Shown piece by piece: positions 33,663 to 43,800 of a stretch of DNA of 51,967 nt (position 1 is its first letter; each line of letters begins with the position of its first letter). A program made the position numbers and the translations under genes. The notes under the pieces are model-generated. The model was not told the DNA's origin. It did not search any database and saw only the letters and a program-made list of their open reading frames with translations. The stretch is taken from NCBI GenBank assembly GCA_002490725.1, contig DKUN01000012.1:74201-126167 (forward strand), given 5' to 3'. Source of the DNA: Porphyromonadaceae bacterium UBA7203. GTDB lineage: Bacteria; Bacteroidota; Bacteroidia; Bacteroidales; Muribaculaceae.

Positions 33663-36226
33663 TTGCGTTTTTTCAGGGCTATCAGCGCTCCGGCGAGCAG
33701 CAGCAGATAAACAAGGCCGACCGAGGCGTAGGCCACACCGCAGGTAACTCCGATCGAGCGGGGCTTGAACTCCATTACAATCCGGTGGGAACCCGCGGGA
33801 ACGTCGAGTGCGCGCAGCAGGTAGTCGACGCGGCCAAGGCGCGCGGGCTCGCCGTCGATAGTAACGTTCCAGCCGTCGGGATAGTAGATTTCAGAGAACA
33901 CGGCCAGGGCTCCGCCGGCGGTTACCGCATCATATTCCAGGCGGTCGGGGGCGTAGGCCACCAGACGGATTGAATCGGAGGGCGATGCGGGCTTCGGCTC
34001 GCCGAGCACGGCGGCAAAACGGCGGTCGGCCACGGCGGTGACGGCGGGGTCAATCGAGTCGAGCGCGGCCATTTCGGCATCGGCGTTGTCGACATAGGTC
34101 AGCGAATCGACAAACCAGGCATTGCCCAGCGCGCGAGGGTTCACCACGGGAGCCTGCGAGTGGTCGGCGATAATATAGCGCGTGTTGAGCATGTCGAGCA
34201 CATTCAGATGCGAGTTGAGCCAGGCAATCTCGTCGGGGGCATAGGCAGCCATGGCTGCCGAATCGCCGCGCAGCGCCAGCAAAGAGGCAACCTCGGGGCG
34301 GGCCAGATAGCCGAGATGGCGGTCAATCATGTCTTGATAGCGCGTCAACTTTGCGGCATGGTAGCCGCCCACAGACTTGTGGAAATACGACGGGTCGTTG
34401 GTGTAGAACTTAGTGGCGTCGAGCACCCTGAAGTCAGGGTCTGCGTCGGCCAGAATCACGCGGTCGGCCGCCGACGGGGTGAAGCGGTTGGTTTTGTGCA
34501 CCTCGGGGGTGAAGCTGGCGGAATTGAGGTAGCGCTTGTCGGCCGTGTAGAGGTCAATCGTGGTGGCCACGCCGATTACGGCGAGCGCTACCGTCGGTTT
34601 CACGGCACCGCGCATGGTCAGCAGCATGGCTATGCCCGCAACGGCGATAAACGCGGCCGAACGCAGGGCATCGGAGCTCAGCGTTGCGTGGCGCATCGAC
34701 TCGACGGCCTGAAGCACGGCCGGATAGTGCAATATGTTGAAATCCTGAGGCAACGCGCCGGCATAGATATACTGGGCAATGGTCATTTCGTCGCGCTCGC
34801 CCATGATTACAGAGCCGAACAGACCGGGCGCGAATATGCCGGCCAGACAAATTGCCAGGCAGATGCCGAAGCTGACGGCCAGCGGCTTGAGCATGGTTCG
34901 GCGATCGGCGGCACAGAAAAATTCGCGCAGGCCGAGAATGGCGAGCAAAGGCATGGTGAACTCGGCAATGACCAGTATGGACTCGACCGTGCGGAAGCGG
35001 CTATACATCGGCATATAATCGATAAACAGGTCGGTAAACCACTGCAGGTTACGGCCCAGGGCCAGGAGCACCGACAGCAGTGTCAGCACAACCAGCGCCC
35101 ACTTGACGGGCCCTTTGACCACGATGGCGCCGAAAAGAAACAGCGCCACGATGATTGCGCCGACATAGACCGGGCCGTTGGTGCCCTCGGCGCCGCCATA
35201 GTAGGGCGAAAAGAGCTGCAGCAGGGTCATCTGCCCGTCGCGCGCCATGAGTTCGCGTCCCTCGGGGGTGTCGGCAAGCGTCAGGCCGGCCATCTGACCG
35301 TTGACGGGCTTGGCCGAAGCGCCGCCCACCACGTCGGGAATCAGCAGACTGAGCGTTTCAATGCGGCCATAGGAGTAGGCGGTGATGTAGTCGCGGTCAA
35401 GGCCACCGGTCGCGTTGGCGTCAGAGCCGTCGGTGCGGGTCAGTTCGGAGTGGCCGCCGCGCATCGACTGCTTGGAGTACTCATAGGTGTGATAGAGATT
35501 GGGGGAATTGGCAGCGACGGCAAGCAGCATTGCGCCGGCCAGAATGGCCGTGTCGACGCCCCAGCGGGGCAGCCGCTTGTCGCGAAGCGCATTGACGCCA
35601 TAGGCCACCACCAGGCCGAACATCACAAAGGCAAAGTAGTAAGACATCTGCACATGGTTGCTCGCAATCTGAAGCATCATGAACAGAGCCGCAACGCCGG
35701 CGCCGAGCAGCCGGCGCCCGTTATAGATCATTACCAGGCCTGCAATGGTCGGAGGCACATAGGTCAGCGTGTAGAACTTCCACAGATGGCCCGCCCCGAT
35801 AATAATGACGAAATAGGAACTCAGCCCCCACGCAACGGCTCCGATAAGCGCCATTGACGGCTTGATCTTCATGGCCAGCAGCAGAATCAGCATGCCTATC
35901 ATCATCATTACCAAGAGATTGGTCGGTTCAGGCATAAACAGACTATAGGCCTTGCCAATCCATGAGAAGAGAGCGTTAGGACCATAGCCCGGCGCAATCT
36001 GATAGGTAGGCATGCCGCCGAAAACGGAGTTGGTCCACCATGTTTTTTGGCCGGTTTGTTCGAGATGCTGTGTCAGTTCGCGGCCAAGCGCCTCGCCCTG
36101 TTCCATGTCATACTGGCCGAGCACATTGCCCTCGAAATTGTCGGGATAGAAAAACGCCAGGCTCACCGCCACGATAACGGCCAGGGCGCCGGCTACGCTC
36201 AGAAGCGTCTTTTTCAGATTAGTCAT
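33659..36226 (-). CDS. YfhO-family polytopic membrane protein
   Basis: 855 residues with about 12-13 membrane helices (for example LLSVAGALAVIVAVSLAFFY at the start, LLVMMMIGMLILLLAMKI, IIVALFLFGAIVV, and the final VGLVYLLLLAGALIALKKRK). The large periplasmic loop about residues 575-800 contains LDATKFYTNDPSYFHKSVGGYHAAKLTRYQD and the VNPRALGNAWFV region typical of Bacteroidota YfhO proteins. GT-C-like topology suggests glycosylation of envelope polymers or lipoproteins; YfhO in Firmicutes is proposed to glycosylate lipoteichoic acid, but its Bacteroidota role is unknown. The ATG directly abuts the manC stop codon, so nucleotide-sugar supply and this protein are coexpressed. Confidence 0.85.
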   Translation of the reverse strand: MTNLKKTLLSVAGALAVIVAVSLAFFYPDNFEGNVLGQYDMEQGEALGRELTQHLEQTGQKTWWTNSVFGGMPTYQIAPGYGPNALFSWIGKAYSLFMPEPTNLLVMMMIGMLILLLAMKIKPSMALIGAVAWGLSSYFVIIIGAGHLWKFYTLTYVPPTIAGLVMIYNGRRLLGAGVAALFMMLQIASNHVQMSYYFAFVMFGLVVAYGVNALRDKRLPRWGVDTAILAGAMLLAVAANSPNLYHTYEYSKQSMRGGHSELTRTDGSDANATGGLDRDYITAYSYGRIETLSLLIPDVVGGASAKPVNGQMAGLTLADTPEGRELMARDGQMTLLQLFSPYYGGAEGTNGPVYVGAIIVALFLFGAIVVKGPVKWALVVLTLLSVLLALGRNLQWFTDLFIDYMPMYSRFRTVESILVIAEFTMPLLAILGLREFFCAADRRTMLKPLAVSFGICLAICLAGIFAPGLFGSVIMGERDEMTIAQYIYAGALPQDFNILHYPAVLQAVESMRHATLSSDALRSAAFIAVAGIAMLLTMRGAVKPTVALAVIGVATTIDLYTADKRYLNSASFTPEVHKTNRFTPSAADRVILADADPDFRVLDATKFYTNDPSYFHKSVGGYHAAKLTRYQDMIDRHLGYLARPEVASLLALRGDSAAMAAYAPDEIAWLNSHLNVLDMLNTRYIIADHSQAPVVNPRALGNAWFVDSLTYVDNADAEMAALDSIDPAVTAVADRRFAAVLGEPKPASPSDSIRLVAYAPDRLEYDAVTAGGALAVFSEIYYPDGWNVTIDGEPARLGRVDYLLRALDVPAGSHRIVMEFKPRSIGVTCGVAYASVGLVYLLLLAGALIALKKRK

Positions 36227-37303
36227 TTACAGATATTTTTCGCCGAGCGTATGGCTCACGTCGTTAACATATTGCTTTATTTGCTGTTCGCAGCCGAGCG
36301 GGCATATCAGAAGCACGTCGGCGGTGTCGGCCACAACATAGTCTTTGAGGCCGTTGACAACGATAATCTTGTCGGGATTGGCTTCGTAAAAGATGCTGCC
36401 TGAAGTGTCGTGGGCCATAACCGAACAACGGTGGGTTACGTTGCCCTGGCGGCTCTTGGGCGACAGCTCGTGGAGCGCGCTCCAGGTTCCGAGGTCGCTC
36501 CAGCCCGGATCGACCGGCTCTACAAACACGTTGCCCGCCTTTTCCATCAGCGCGTAGTCAATGCTGATTGCGGGGCATGCGGGAAACTCACGGGCTATGT
36601 AGTCGGCTTCGGCGGGAGTGCCGAACACCCCGTCGGGAGCATCGAAGCGCAGGGCTATTTCCGGCGCATGTTCGCTGAGTCCGGCGAGCACGCTGCGCGC
36701 CGACCAGAGGAACACACCCGAGTTCCAGATAAACTCGCCGGTCGAGAGAAACACCTTTGCCAGCTCGAGGTCGGGCTTTTCAGTAAAGGTTTTGACGCGG
36801 CTGATTCCGGCGGCGTCAGAAGCGTCGCCGATCTGAATATAGCCATAGCCGGTTTCCGGGCGCGAGGGCTTGATGCCGAGCGTAAGCAGCGCACAGTTTT
36901 CCTCAACAAACTCAAAGCCGCGGCTCAGCGCGTCGAGAAACACACGCTCGCGGGTAATCAGATGGTCGCTCGGCATGACCACCATCGATGCGTCGGGGTC
37001 GAGAGCGGCTATATGGCGTGCGGCCCAGGCAATACAGGGCGCCGTGTTGCGCCGCGCAGGCTCGAGCAGAATGTTTTCAGGCCTGACCTCGGGCAACTGC
37101 TCGCTGACCACCCCGGCATAGTCGGCGTTGGTCATGACGATGATGCGCTCGGGGTCTACAAGCGGCAGTATGCGGTCATACGTCATCTGGAGCAGGGTGC
37201 GCCCCGTGCCCATGAAGTCGAGGAACTGTTTCGGGCGATGCTGACGTGAAGCCGGCCAGAAACGCGAACCGACTCCGCCACACATTATCACACAATATCT
37301 CAT
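36227..37303 (-). CDS. manC: Mannose-1-phosphate guanylyltransferase (GDP-mannose pyrophosphorylase)
   Basis: 358 residues. It makes GDP-mannose from mannose-1-phosphate and GTP, feeding mannose and fucose sugars for surface polysaccharides and glycoproteins. Signatures: nucleotide-binding CGGVGSRFWPASRQHRPKQFL, PSDHLI, SRPETGYGYIQIG, VKTFTEKPD, WNSGVFLWSA, and DPGWSDLGTWSAL. It consists only of the pyrophosphorylase part, without the phosphomannose isomerase fusion of long ManC proteins. It has its own promoter divergent from the nan operon and is first in a three-gene unit with the YfhO protein. Confidence 0.95.
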   Translation of the reverse strand: MRYCVIMCGGVGSRFWPASRQHRPKQFLDFMGTGRTLLQMTYDRILPLVDPERIIVMTNADYAGVVSEQLPEVRPENILLEPARRNTAPCIAWAARHIAALDPDASMVVMPSDHLITRERVFLDALSRGFEFVEENCALLTLGIKPSRPETGYGYIQIGDASDAAGISRVKTFTEKPDLELAKVFLSTGEFIWNSGVFLWSARSVLAGLSEHAPEIALRFDAPDGVFGTPAEADYIAREFPACPAISIDYALMEKAGNVFVEPVDPGWSDLGTWSALHELSPKSRQGNVTHRCSVMAHDTSGSIFYEANPDKIIVVNGLKDYVVADTADVLLICPLGCEQQIKQYVNDVSHTLGEKYL

Positions 37304-37335
37304 ATAAATATCGGGTCTTATCTTCTATTTTTCCG

Positions 37336-37366
37336 CAAAGATAACAAATTTCCGCCGCGCAACAAA
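37336..37366 (-). promoter_or_regulatory. Bacteroidota-type promoter of the manC unit
   Basis: TATCTTTG on the minus strand (37336-37343) and TTTG (37363-37366) with a 19-bp spacer, both exact consensus matches. The leader is about 25 nt. Confidence 0.82.
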
Positions 37367-37408
37367 ATTAAACGGGCGCCATCTATGCCGGCTTTTCTTT
37401 TTTTTACG

Positions 37409-37416
37409 TACCTTTG
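37409..37416 (+). promoter_or_regulatory. -7 promoter element of the nan operon
   Basis: TACCTTTG fits TAnnTTTG; the ATG at 37447 is 30 nt downstream. The -33 region is a T-rich tract without a clear TTTG, so an activator may help. The in-frame ATG-like extension to 37414 falls within this box. Confidence 0.65.
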
Positions 37417-37446
37417 TGGGGTAATTTAACCAATACCTTAACTCTA

Positions 37447-38688
37447 ATGAAGACATCAAAGATTTATCCATGGATAGTAGTGGCCCTGCTTTGGGTAGTG
37501 GCCCTGCTCAACTATCTTGACCGCCAGATGCTCTCAACGATGCAGAGCAACATAGCCCTTGACATTCCCGCCCTGCGCAATGCCGAGGCTTTTGGCGCAC
37601 TGATGGCCATATTTCTGTGGGTATACGGCATTGCAAGCCCGTTTTCGGGCGCTGTGGCCGACCGCATTAGCCGCAAGTGGCTCATTGTCGGCTCGCTGGG
37701 CGTATGGTCTGGGGTCACGTTCGCCATGGGCTACGCCACCGAGTTCAGCCAGCTGATGTGGCTGCGCGGAGTCATGGGCATCAGCGAGGCGCTCTATATC
37801 CCCTCGGCCCTTTCGCTCATTGCCGACTACTTCACCGGCAAGAGCCGCTCGCTCGCCATCGGTCTGCACATGACCGGCCTCTACTGCGGCCAGGCGCTTG
37901 GCGGCTTCGGTTCGCTGGTGGCGACGACATGGTCGTGGCAGTCCACGTTCCACTGGTTCGGCATCGGCGGTGTGGCCTACGCGCTGCTGCTGGCATTCCT
38001 GCTCCGCGAAAAAGAGGCCCACAGCCCCGCCGCCGCAACCCCCGCCGCCGGGCAGACGTCGGGCGGCGAGAGCATGGTGCGCTCCTTCGCAATGATATTC
38101 TCGAATGTGGCTTTCTGGGTAATACTCTTCTTCTTCGCCTCGAGCTCGATTCCCGGATGGGCCACCAAGAACTGGCTTCCGACCCTGTTTCGCGACAATC
38201 TCGGCCTCGGCATGGACTGGGCCGGCCCGATGGCCACGCTGACAATAGCCCTGTCGAGCTTCATCGGCGTCATGGTGGGCGGCCCCATCAGCGACCGCTG
38301 GGTCAAGCGCAACGTGCGCGGCCGCATCTACACCAGCGCCATCGGCCTTTCAATGATGATTCCGGCACTGGTGCTCATCGGCCTGGCCCATAACGCCTGG
38401 CTCTCTGTCATGGCGGGCCTCTGCTTCGGCATCGGCTACGGCATGTTTGACGCCAACAACATGCCGATTCTCTGCCAGTTCGTGGCTCCCGGACGCCGCG
38501 CAATGGCCTATGGCTTCATGAACTCACTCGGCGTCATCATGGGCGCCATTACTACTCAGGCGCTCGGCGCCCTGACCGAATCGGTAGGCCTCGGCCTCTG
38601 CTTCTCGCTGATGGGCGGCATTCTGCTCGTGGCCCTGGCCCTGCAGCTGCTGGTGCTCAAGCCCGAGTGCGACGACATGCGCGATTAA
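37447..38688 (+). CDS. nanT: Major facilitator transporter, probable sialic acid permease (NanT)
   Basis: 413 residues, 12 membrane helices in two halves joined by a hydrophilic loop (EKEAHSPAAATPAAGQTSGGES). MFS signatures: LNYLDRQMLSTM in helix 1, GAVADRISRKW in the loop 2-3, and GGPISDRWVKRNVRGR in the loop 8-9. The resemblance is to the anion:cation/ACS branch. Substrate is inferred from context: N-acetylneuraminate lyase and epimerase genes follow directly, as in the Bacteroides nan cluster, where an MFS protein carries sialic acid across the inner membrane. First gene of the operon. The ATG at 37447 is chosen because the frame upstream overlaps the promoter. Confidence 0.82.
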   Translation: MKTSKIYPWIVVALLWVVALLNYLDRQMLSTMQSNIALDIPALRNAEAFGALMAIFLWVYGIASPFSGAVADRISRKWLIVGSLGVWSGVTFAMGYATEFSQLMWLRGVMGISEALYIPSALSLIADYFTGKSRSLAIGLHMTGLYCGQALGGFGSLVATTWSWQSTFHWFGIGGVAYALLLAFLLREKEAHSPAAATPAAGQTSGGESMVRSFAMIFSNVAFWVILFFFASSSIPGWATKNWLPTLFRDNLGLGMDWAGPMATLTIALSSFIGVMVGGPISDRWVKRNVRGRIYTSAIGLSMMIPALVLIGLAHNAWLSVMAGLCFGIGYGMFDANNMPILCQFVAPGRRAMAYGFMNSLGVIMGAITTQALGALTESVGLGLCFSLMGGILLVALALQLLVLKPECDDMRD

Positions 38689-38731
38689 ATCAACAAACCA
38701 ATTATATCATCCATATAATCTTACTAAAACA

Positions 38732-39655
38732 GTGGAATTCGAAAAAATCTGCGGGCTCATCGACGCCCCCTTTACCCCCTTCGACGCTGAAGGCAATGTT
38801 AACCTCGCGCCGATTCCGGCCTATGCCGCAATGCTTCAGAAAAACGGCCTCAAAGGCGTGTTCGTGAACGGCTCGTCAGGCGAGGGTTATATGCTCACCA
38901 CCGACGAACGCAAGGCCATTGCCGAGGCCTGGGTCAAGGCCGCGCCCGAGGGCTTCAAGGTTATTGTTCACGTTGGCAGCTGCTGCGTGCGCGACAGTCG
39001 TGAACTGGCCCGCCACGCCGCCGAAATCGGCGCCTGGGGCATCGGCGCCATGGCTCCCCCGTTCCCGAAAATCGGCCGCATCGAAGAGCTGGTAAAGTAT
39101 ATCGAGGAAATTGCCTGCGGCGCCCCCTCGCTTCCGTTCTACTTCTATCACATTCCGGCATTCAACGGCGCCTTCCTGCCCATGCTCGACCTGCTGAAGG
39201 CGGTTGACGGCCGCGTGGAGAACTTTGCCGGCATCAAATATACGTTCGAGAGCCTCTATGAGTACAACCAGTGCCGCCTCTACAAAAACGGCAAGTATGA
39301 CATGCTCCACGGCCAGGACGAGACCATCCTGCCCTCGCTCGCCATGGGAGGCGCGCGCGGAGGCATCGGCGGCACCACCAACTATAACGGCCGCGAGCTC
39401 GTTGCAATCATCGACGCCTGGAACTGCGGCGACATCGACGCCGCACGCGAGCATCAGAACTTTGCCCAGGAGGTAATCAACGTGATTTGCCGTTTTCGCG
39501 GCAACATCGTCGGAGGCAAGCGCATAATGAAGCTCATTGGCCTCGATCTCGGCCCGAACCGCACCCCCTTCCGCAACATCACGCCCGACGAAGAAGCGCA
39601 GATGAAGCGCGAACTCGAGGAAATCGGATTCTTTGAACGCTGCAACAAATTCTGA
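38732..39655 (+). CDS. nanL: N-acetylneuraminate lyase
   Basis: 307 residues from a GTG start. A DapA-superfamily TIM-barrel aldolase splitting N-acetylneuraminic acid into N-acetylmannosamine and pyruvate. The Schiff-base Lys169 in AGIKYT and catalytic Tyr139 in FYFYHIPAF are at the expected places, with the pyruvate-binding GSSGEGYML (GxxGE motif) near residue 48. The YxHIP and GIKYT patterns separate it from dihydrodipicolinate synthase. Named nanL following Bacteroides usage (equivalent to nanA). It starts 43 bases after nanT, and the epimerase gene follows 5 bases downstream. Confidence 0.93.
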   Translation: MEFEKICGLIDAPFTPFDAEGNVNLAPIPAYAAMLQKNGLKGVFVNGSSGEGYMLTTDERKAIAEAWVKAAPEGFKVIVHVGSCCVRDSRELARHAAEIGAWGIGAMAPPFPKIGRIEELVKYIEEIACGAPSLPFYFYHIPAFNGAFLPMLDLLKAVDGRVENFAGIKYTFESLYEYNQCRLYKNGKYDMLHGQDETILPSLAMGGARGGIGGTTNYNGRELVAIIDAWNCGDIDAAREHQNFAQEVINVICRFRGNIVGGKRIMKLIGLDLGPNRTPFRNITPDEEAQMKRELEEIGFFERCNKF

Positions 39656-39660
39656 GCCAT

Positions 39661-40851
39661 ATGGATAACCAATGGAAATCGTATCTGCAACAGTGGCATG
39701 ACCGCTACCGCGCCGACGCTATCGGCAACATTCTGCCATTCTGGCTCAAATATGGCCGCGACCGCGAACATGGCGGCGTCTACACCTGCCTTGACCGTGA
39801 AGGACGGCTCATGGACCCGACCAAATCGGTGTGGTTTCAGGGACGGTGCGCATTCATCTATGCCTTTGCCTACAATAACCTCGAAAAGAATCCCGAGTAT
39901 CTCGACTTTTCGCGCAGCTGTCTGGACTTCATCGAAGCGCACTGTTTCGACACCGACGGCCGCATGTTTTTCGAGGTGACGGCCGACGGCACGCCGCTGC
40001 GCAAGCGCCGCTACGTCTTCTCGGAGTGCTTTGCCGCCATAGCCATGAGTGAATATGCCCTGGCCACGGGTTCGCGCGAGTATGCCGAGAAGTCACTGGC
40101 CCTGTTCAAGGAAATCTGCCGCTTCATTGCCACCCCCGGAGTGCTCGAGCCCAAATACCTGCCCGCACAGCAGGCCGTGGGCCACAGCATCACGATGATT
40201 CTCATCAACACGGCTGCACGCGTCAGGGAGGTAATCAGCGACCCATGTCTCAACGAGCAGATCGACCGCTCGCTCGAGGCCATACGCACCCTGTTCATCC
40301 ATCCCGAGTTCAAAGCACTGCTCGAAACGGTCACCCCCGACGGCAAGCTGATCGACACGCTCAACGGACGCACCATCAATCCCGGCCACTGCATCGAAAC
40401 GGCCTGGTTCCTGCTCGAGGAGGCAAAATACCGCAACCGCGATGCCCGAATCACCGAAATGGCCCTTCAGATTCTTGACTGGAGCTGGGACTGGGGCTGG
40501 GATAACGAGTTCGGAGGCATCATCAACTTCCGCGACTGCAAGAACTTCCCGCCTCAGGACTATTCGCAAGACATGAAGTTCTGGTGGCCGCAGTGTGAGG
40601 CTGTCATTGCCACACTCTACGCCTACGAGGCAACCGGCAACGAGCGCTATCTTGAAATGCACCGCCTGGCCAATGACTGGGCCTATAAACATCTGCCCGA
40701 CCCGGAGTTTGGCGAATGGTACGGCTACCTCCACCGCGACGGCAGCGTGGCTCAGCCCGCCAAGGGCAACATTTTCAAGGGCCCGTTCCACATTCCCCGC
40801 ATGCTGATCAAGTGTCCGCTCATAATCAGCGACATCTTAAAAACCAGATAA
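39661..40851 (+). CDS. nanE: N-acylglucosamine 2-epimerase (AGE/RenBP family)
   Basis: 396 residues, an (alpha/alpha)6-barrel epimerase interconverting N-acetylmannosamine and N-acetylglucosamine. Family motifs: FWLKYGRDREHGGVYTCLDREG at the start, VWFQGRCAFIYAFAYN, NPGHCIETAWFLLEEAKY, DNEFGGIINF, and KFWWPQCEAVIATLYAY, containing the conserved catalytic-type histidines and tryptophans. In Bacteroides this renin-binding-protein-like enzyme replaces the NanE/NanK route: it turns the lyase product into GlcNAc, which is then phosphorylated. Third gene of the nan operon, 5 bases after nanL and 12 before the fusion gene. Confidence 0.93.
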   Translation: MDNQWKSYLQQWHDRYRADAIGNILPFWLKYGRDREHGGVYTCLDREGRLMDPTKSVWFQGRCAFIYAFAYNNLEKNPEYLDFSRSCLDFIEAHCFDTDGRMFFEVTADGTPLRKRRYVFSECFAAIAMSEYALATGSREYAEKSLALFKEICRFIATPGVLEPKYLPAQQAVGHSITMILINTAARVREVISDPCLNEQIDRSLEAIRTLFIHPEFKALLETVTPDGKLIDTLNGRTINPGHCIETAWFLLEEAKYRNRDARITEMALQILDWSWDWGWDNEFGGIINFRDCKNFPPQDYSQDMKFWWPQCEAVIATLYAYEATGNERYLEMHRLANDWAYKHLPDPEFGEWYGYLHRDGSVAQPAKGNIFKGPFHIPRMLIKCPLIISDILKTR

Positions 40852-40863
40852 TCCCACCGACGA

Positions 40864-43800
40864 ATGCGACGACTCATTATCTGCGCCCTGGCAGCAATAG
40901 CCTTCATCGCCGCCCCGGCAGCCGAAAAAATCAAGGTTGCCTGTATCGGCAACAGCATCACTTACGGTTATCTGCTGCCCGACCGCGAGCAGAACGCATA
41001 TCCATTCCGGCTCGCGCGCCTGCTGGGCGACAGATATGAGGTCGGCAATTTCGGCTACTCGGGCGCGACTCTGCTCCGCAAGGGTCACCGCCCCTACCAT
41101 CTGCTGCAGGAATTTCGCCGGGCGCTCGATTTCAGGCCCGACATCGCCGTGATTCACCTCGGCGTGAACGACACCGACCCGCGCGACTGGCCTCACTACA
41201 ATTCGGAATTCGCAGGTGACTACATGGCCATCATCGACTCGCTGCGTGCCGTGAATCCCGACGTGCGCGTCATCATTGCACGCCTGTCGCCTCTGCGAGC
41301 CGGCCACAATCGCTTCGCAACCGGCACACGCGACTGGCGCCTGGCCATTCAGCAGCAGATCGACAACATTGCTCTTGCCGCCAACGCCGAGCTGATTGAC
41401 TTCGACGAGCCGCTGCGCGACCGCCAGGACCTGGTGTTCGACAATATTCACCCCGACGTCAAAGGCGCGGCCATCATGGCAGAGACAGTGCGCGGCGCCA
41501 TTACCGGCAACTACGGCGGCCTGAGCCTCCCGCAGGTGTGGCAGAGCGGCATGGTCGTGCAGCGCAATCGCCCGCTGACCATCAACGGACGCGCTGACGC
41601 GGGCAGCCGTATCGTCATGACCCTCGACGGACGCAACTATCGCACCACGGCCAACAACCGCGGCGACTGGCAGATTGTCACCGCCCCGCTCGTCAGCGGC
41701 CCCGCCTACACCTTGACCGTCACCGACGGAAAGTCGACCATCAGCCTTACCGACATACTGGCCGGTGAGGTATGGCTCGCGTCCGGCCAGTCGAACATGG
41801 AGTTCTACCTGTCGAAGGCTGTCGGCGGAAATGAAGCCGTCGAAGCGTGCGCCGACCCGCTGCTCAGAGTCTACGACATGAAGGAAATTGCCCGTACCGA
41901 CAATGTCGTATGGTCCGACTCCATTATGCGCCGAATCAACTCACTCGACCACTATCGCCCGACTAAGTGGCAGCCCCTCACCCCCGACAACGCCGCCAAC
42001 TTCTCGGCCGTGGCCTACTGGTTCGCACGCCAGCTGCGCGACTCGCTCCGCGTGCCCGTCGGCATTATCAGCAACCCCGTCGGCGGCTCGCCCGCCGAGT
42101 CGTGGGTCGACATCAACACCCTCGAGGCCCGCATGCCCGGCATTCTGGTCAATCCCCGCACCAACGACTACCTCCAGAAGTGGGTGCAGCAGCGCTGGCA
42201 GGAAAACCTCGGCCAACGCAGTCAGGGGCGTCACCCCTACGAGCCCTCCTATCTCTTCTCGGCCGGCATCAGGCCGCTCAAAGCCTTCCCCATTGCCGGC
42301 GCCATATGGTATCAGGGAGAAAGCAACGCCCACAACATCGAACTTCACGAGCAACTGTTCACGATGGTGGTCGACAGCTGGCGACGCGAATTCCACTCGC
42401 CCGACATGCCCTTCTACTTCGTGCAGCTCAGCTCCATGGCCCGCCCCTCATGGCCCGAATTCCGCGACAGCCAGCGCCGGCTTGCCAATGCCATTCCGGG
42501 TGTGGGCATGGCCGTGAGCCACGACTATGGCGACTCGCTCGACGTCCACCCTCGCAACAAACGCCCCGTCGGCGAACGCCTGGCCCGCCTGGCGCTTCAC
42601 CGCACCTATGGCTTCAGCCACATTGCCGACCGCGGCCCCGAGGTAAAATCGGCCATCTCCTCGCCCGGCTGCATGACCCTGACATTCAGCAATACCGACG
42701 GCGGCCTGACCACCTCCGACGGCCTGGCGCCACGCGAGTTCGAAATCGCCGAAATCGACGGTTTTTACTATCCCGCCGAGGCAACAATCTCCGACAACTC
42801 TATCATCCTGACCAACATGAATGTCAAAACACCGCGCTACGTGCGCTACGCATGGCAGCCCTTCACGCGCTCGAACCTCGTGAACGCCCATGGACTCCCG
42901 GCCTCAACCTTCAGGTCCGAGGCCACCAACGCCGCCGACCTCGACCCCGAACCGGGCGTCGAATTCGGTCTATCGGCCACATTCTGCGGCCGCATCAACA
43001 ACCGCCTCATCATTGCCGGCGGAGCCAACTTTCCCTGCGACACTCCTCTGGCCCCGGGAGCTGAAAAGAAACTCTACAGGGGCATCTATGCCGCCGACAT
43101 TGACTCACCCGACGCCGCCGACATCGAATGGCGCCGCATCGGCTCCCTGCCCGAAGCCATGGCCTATGGCGCTTCGGCCCAGACAGACCGCGGACCGGTG
43201 TTTATCGGCACCGACCGCCACTGCCGCCTCCTGGCTCCCGACGGCTCGCTGACCGACCTGCCAATGACTCTGGCAGCCATCGACAACGCCGCCGCCACGG
43301 CCGTGGGCAACACCATCTACCTTTTTGGCGGCAACGTTGACGGCAACCCCTCGCGCAACCTCTACTGCCTTGACCTCGACGCTCCCCGCGCAGCCTGGAA
43401 AGAGCTCAAGCCGATTCCCGGCAACCCGCGGGTGCAGCCAGCCATGGCTGCCGCAGGCGGCAATCTCTACGTGTGGGGCGGTTTCGCAGGCAAACGGAAA
43501 GGCAAGGACGCCACCCTCGAAACCGCAGGCATGAAGTACAACATAGCAAAAGGCAAATGGAGCCCCCTGGCTGCTCCCGTCGACTCCGAGGGAAATGAAA
43601 TCTCGCTTGGCGGAGGCACGGCCGTGACCCTCTCCAACGGCCTCATCGCAGCCTTCGGCGGCGTCAACAAAGACGTTTTCCTCGACGCGCTCCGGAACCA
43701 GGCCCCCGACTATCTTGAGCATCCCATCGACTGGTATCGCTTCAACCGGTGCGTGCTCCTGTTCGAGCCGGCTACCGAAACCTGGACAATCGCCGACACC

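Noticed and set aside
34160..35857. Plus-strand reading frame of 565 codons inside the YfhO gene
   Set aside because: Antisense shadow: composition rich in His/Gln/Arg, no domain, and the minus strand encodes a convincing polytopic membrane protein.
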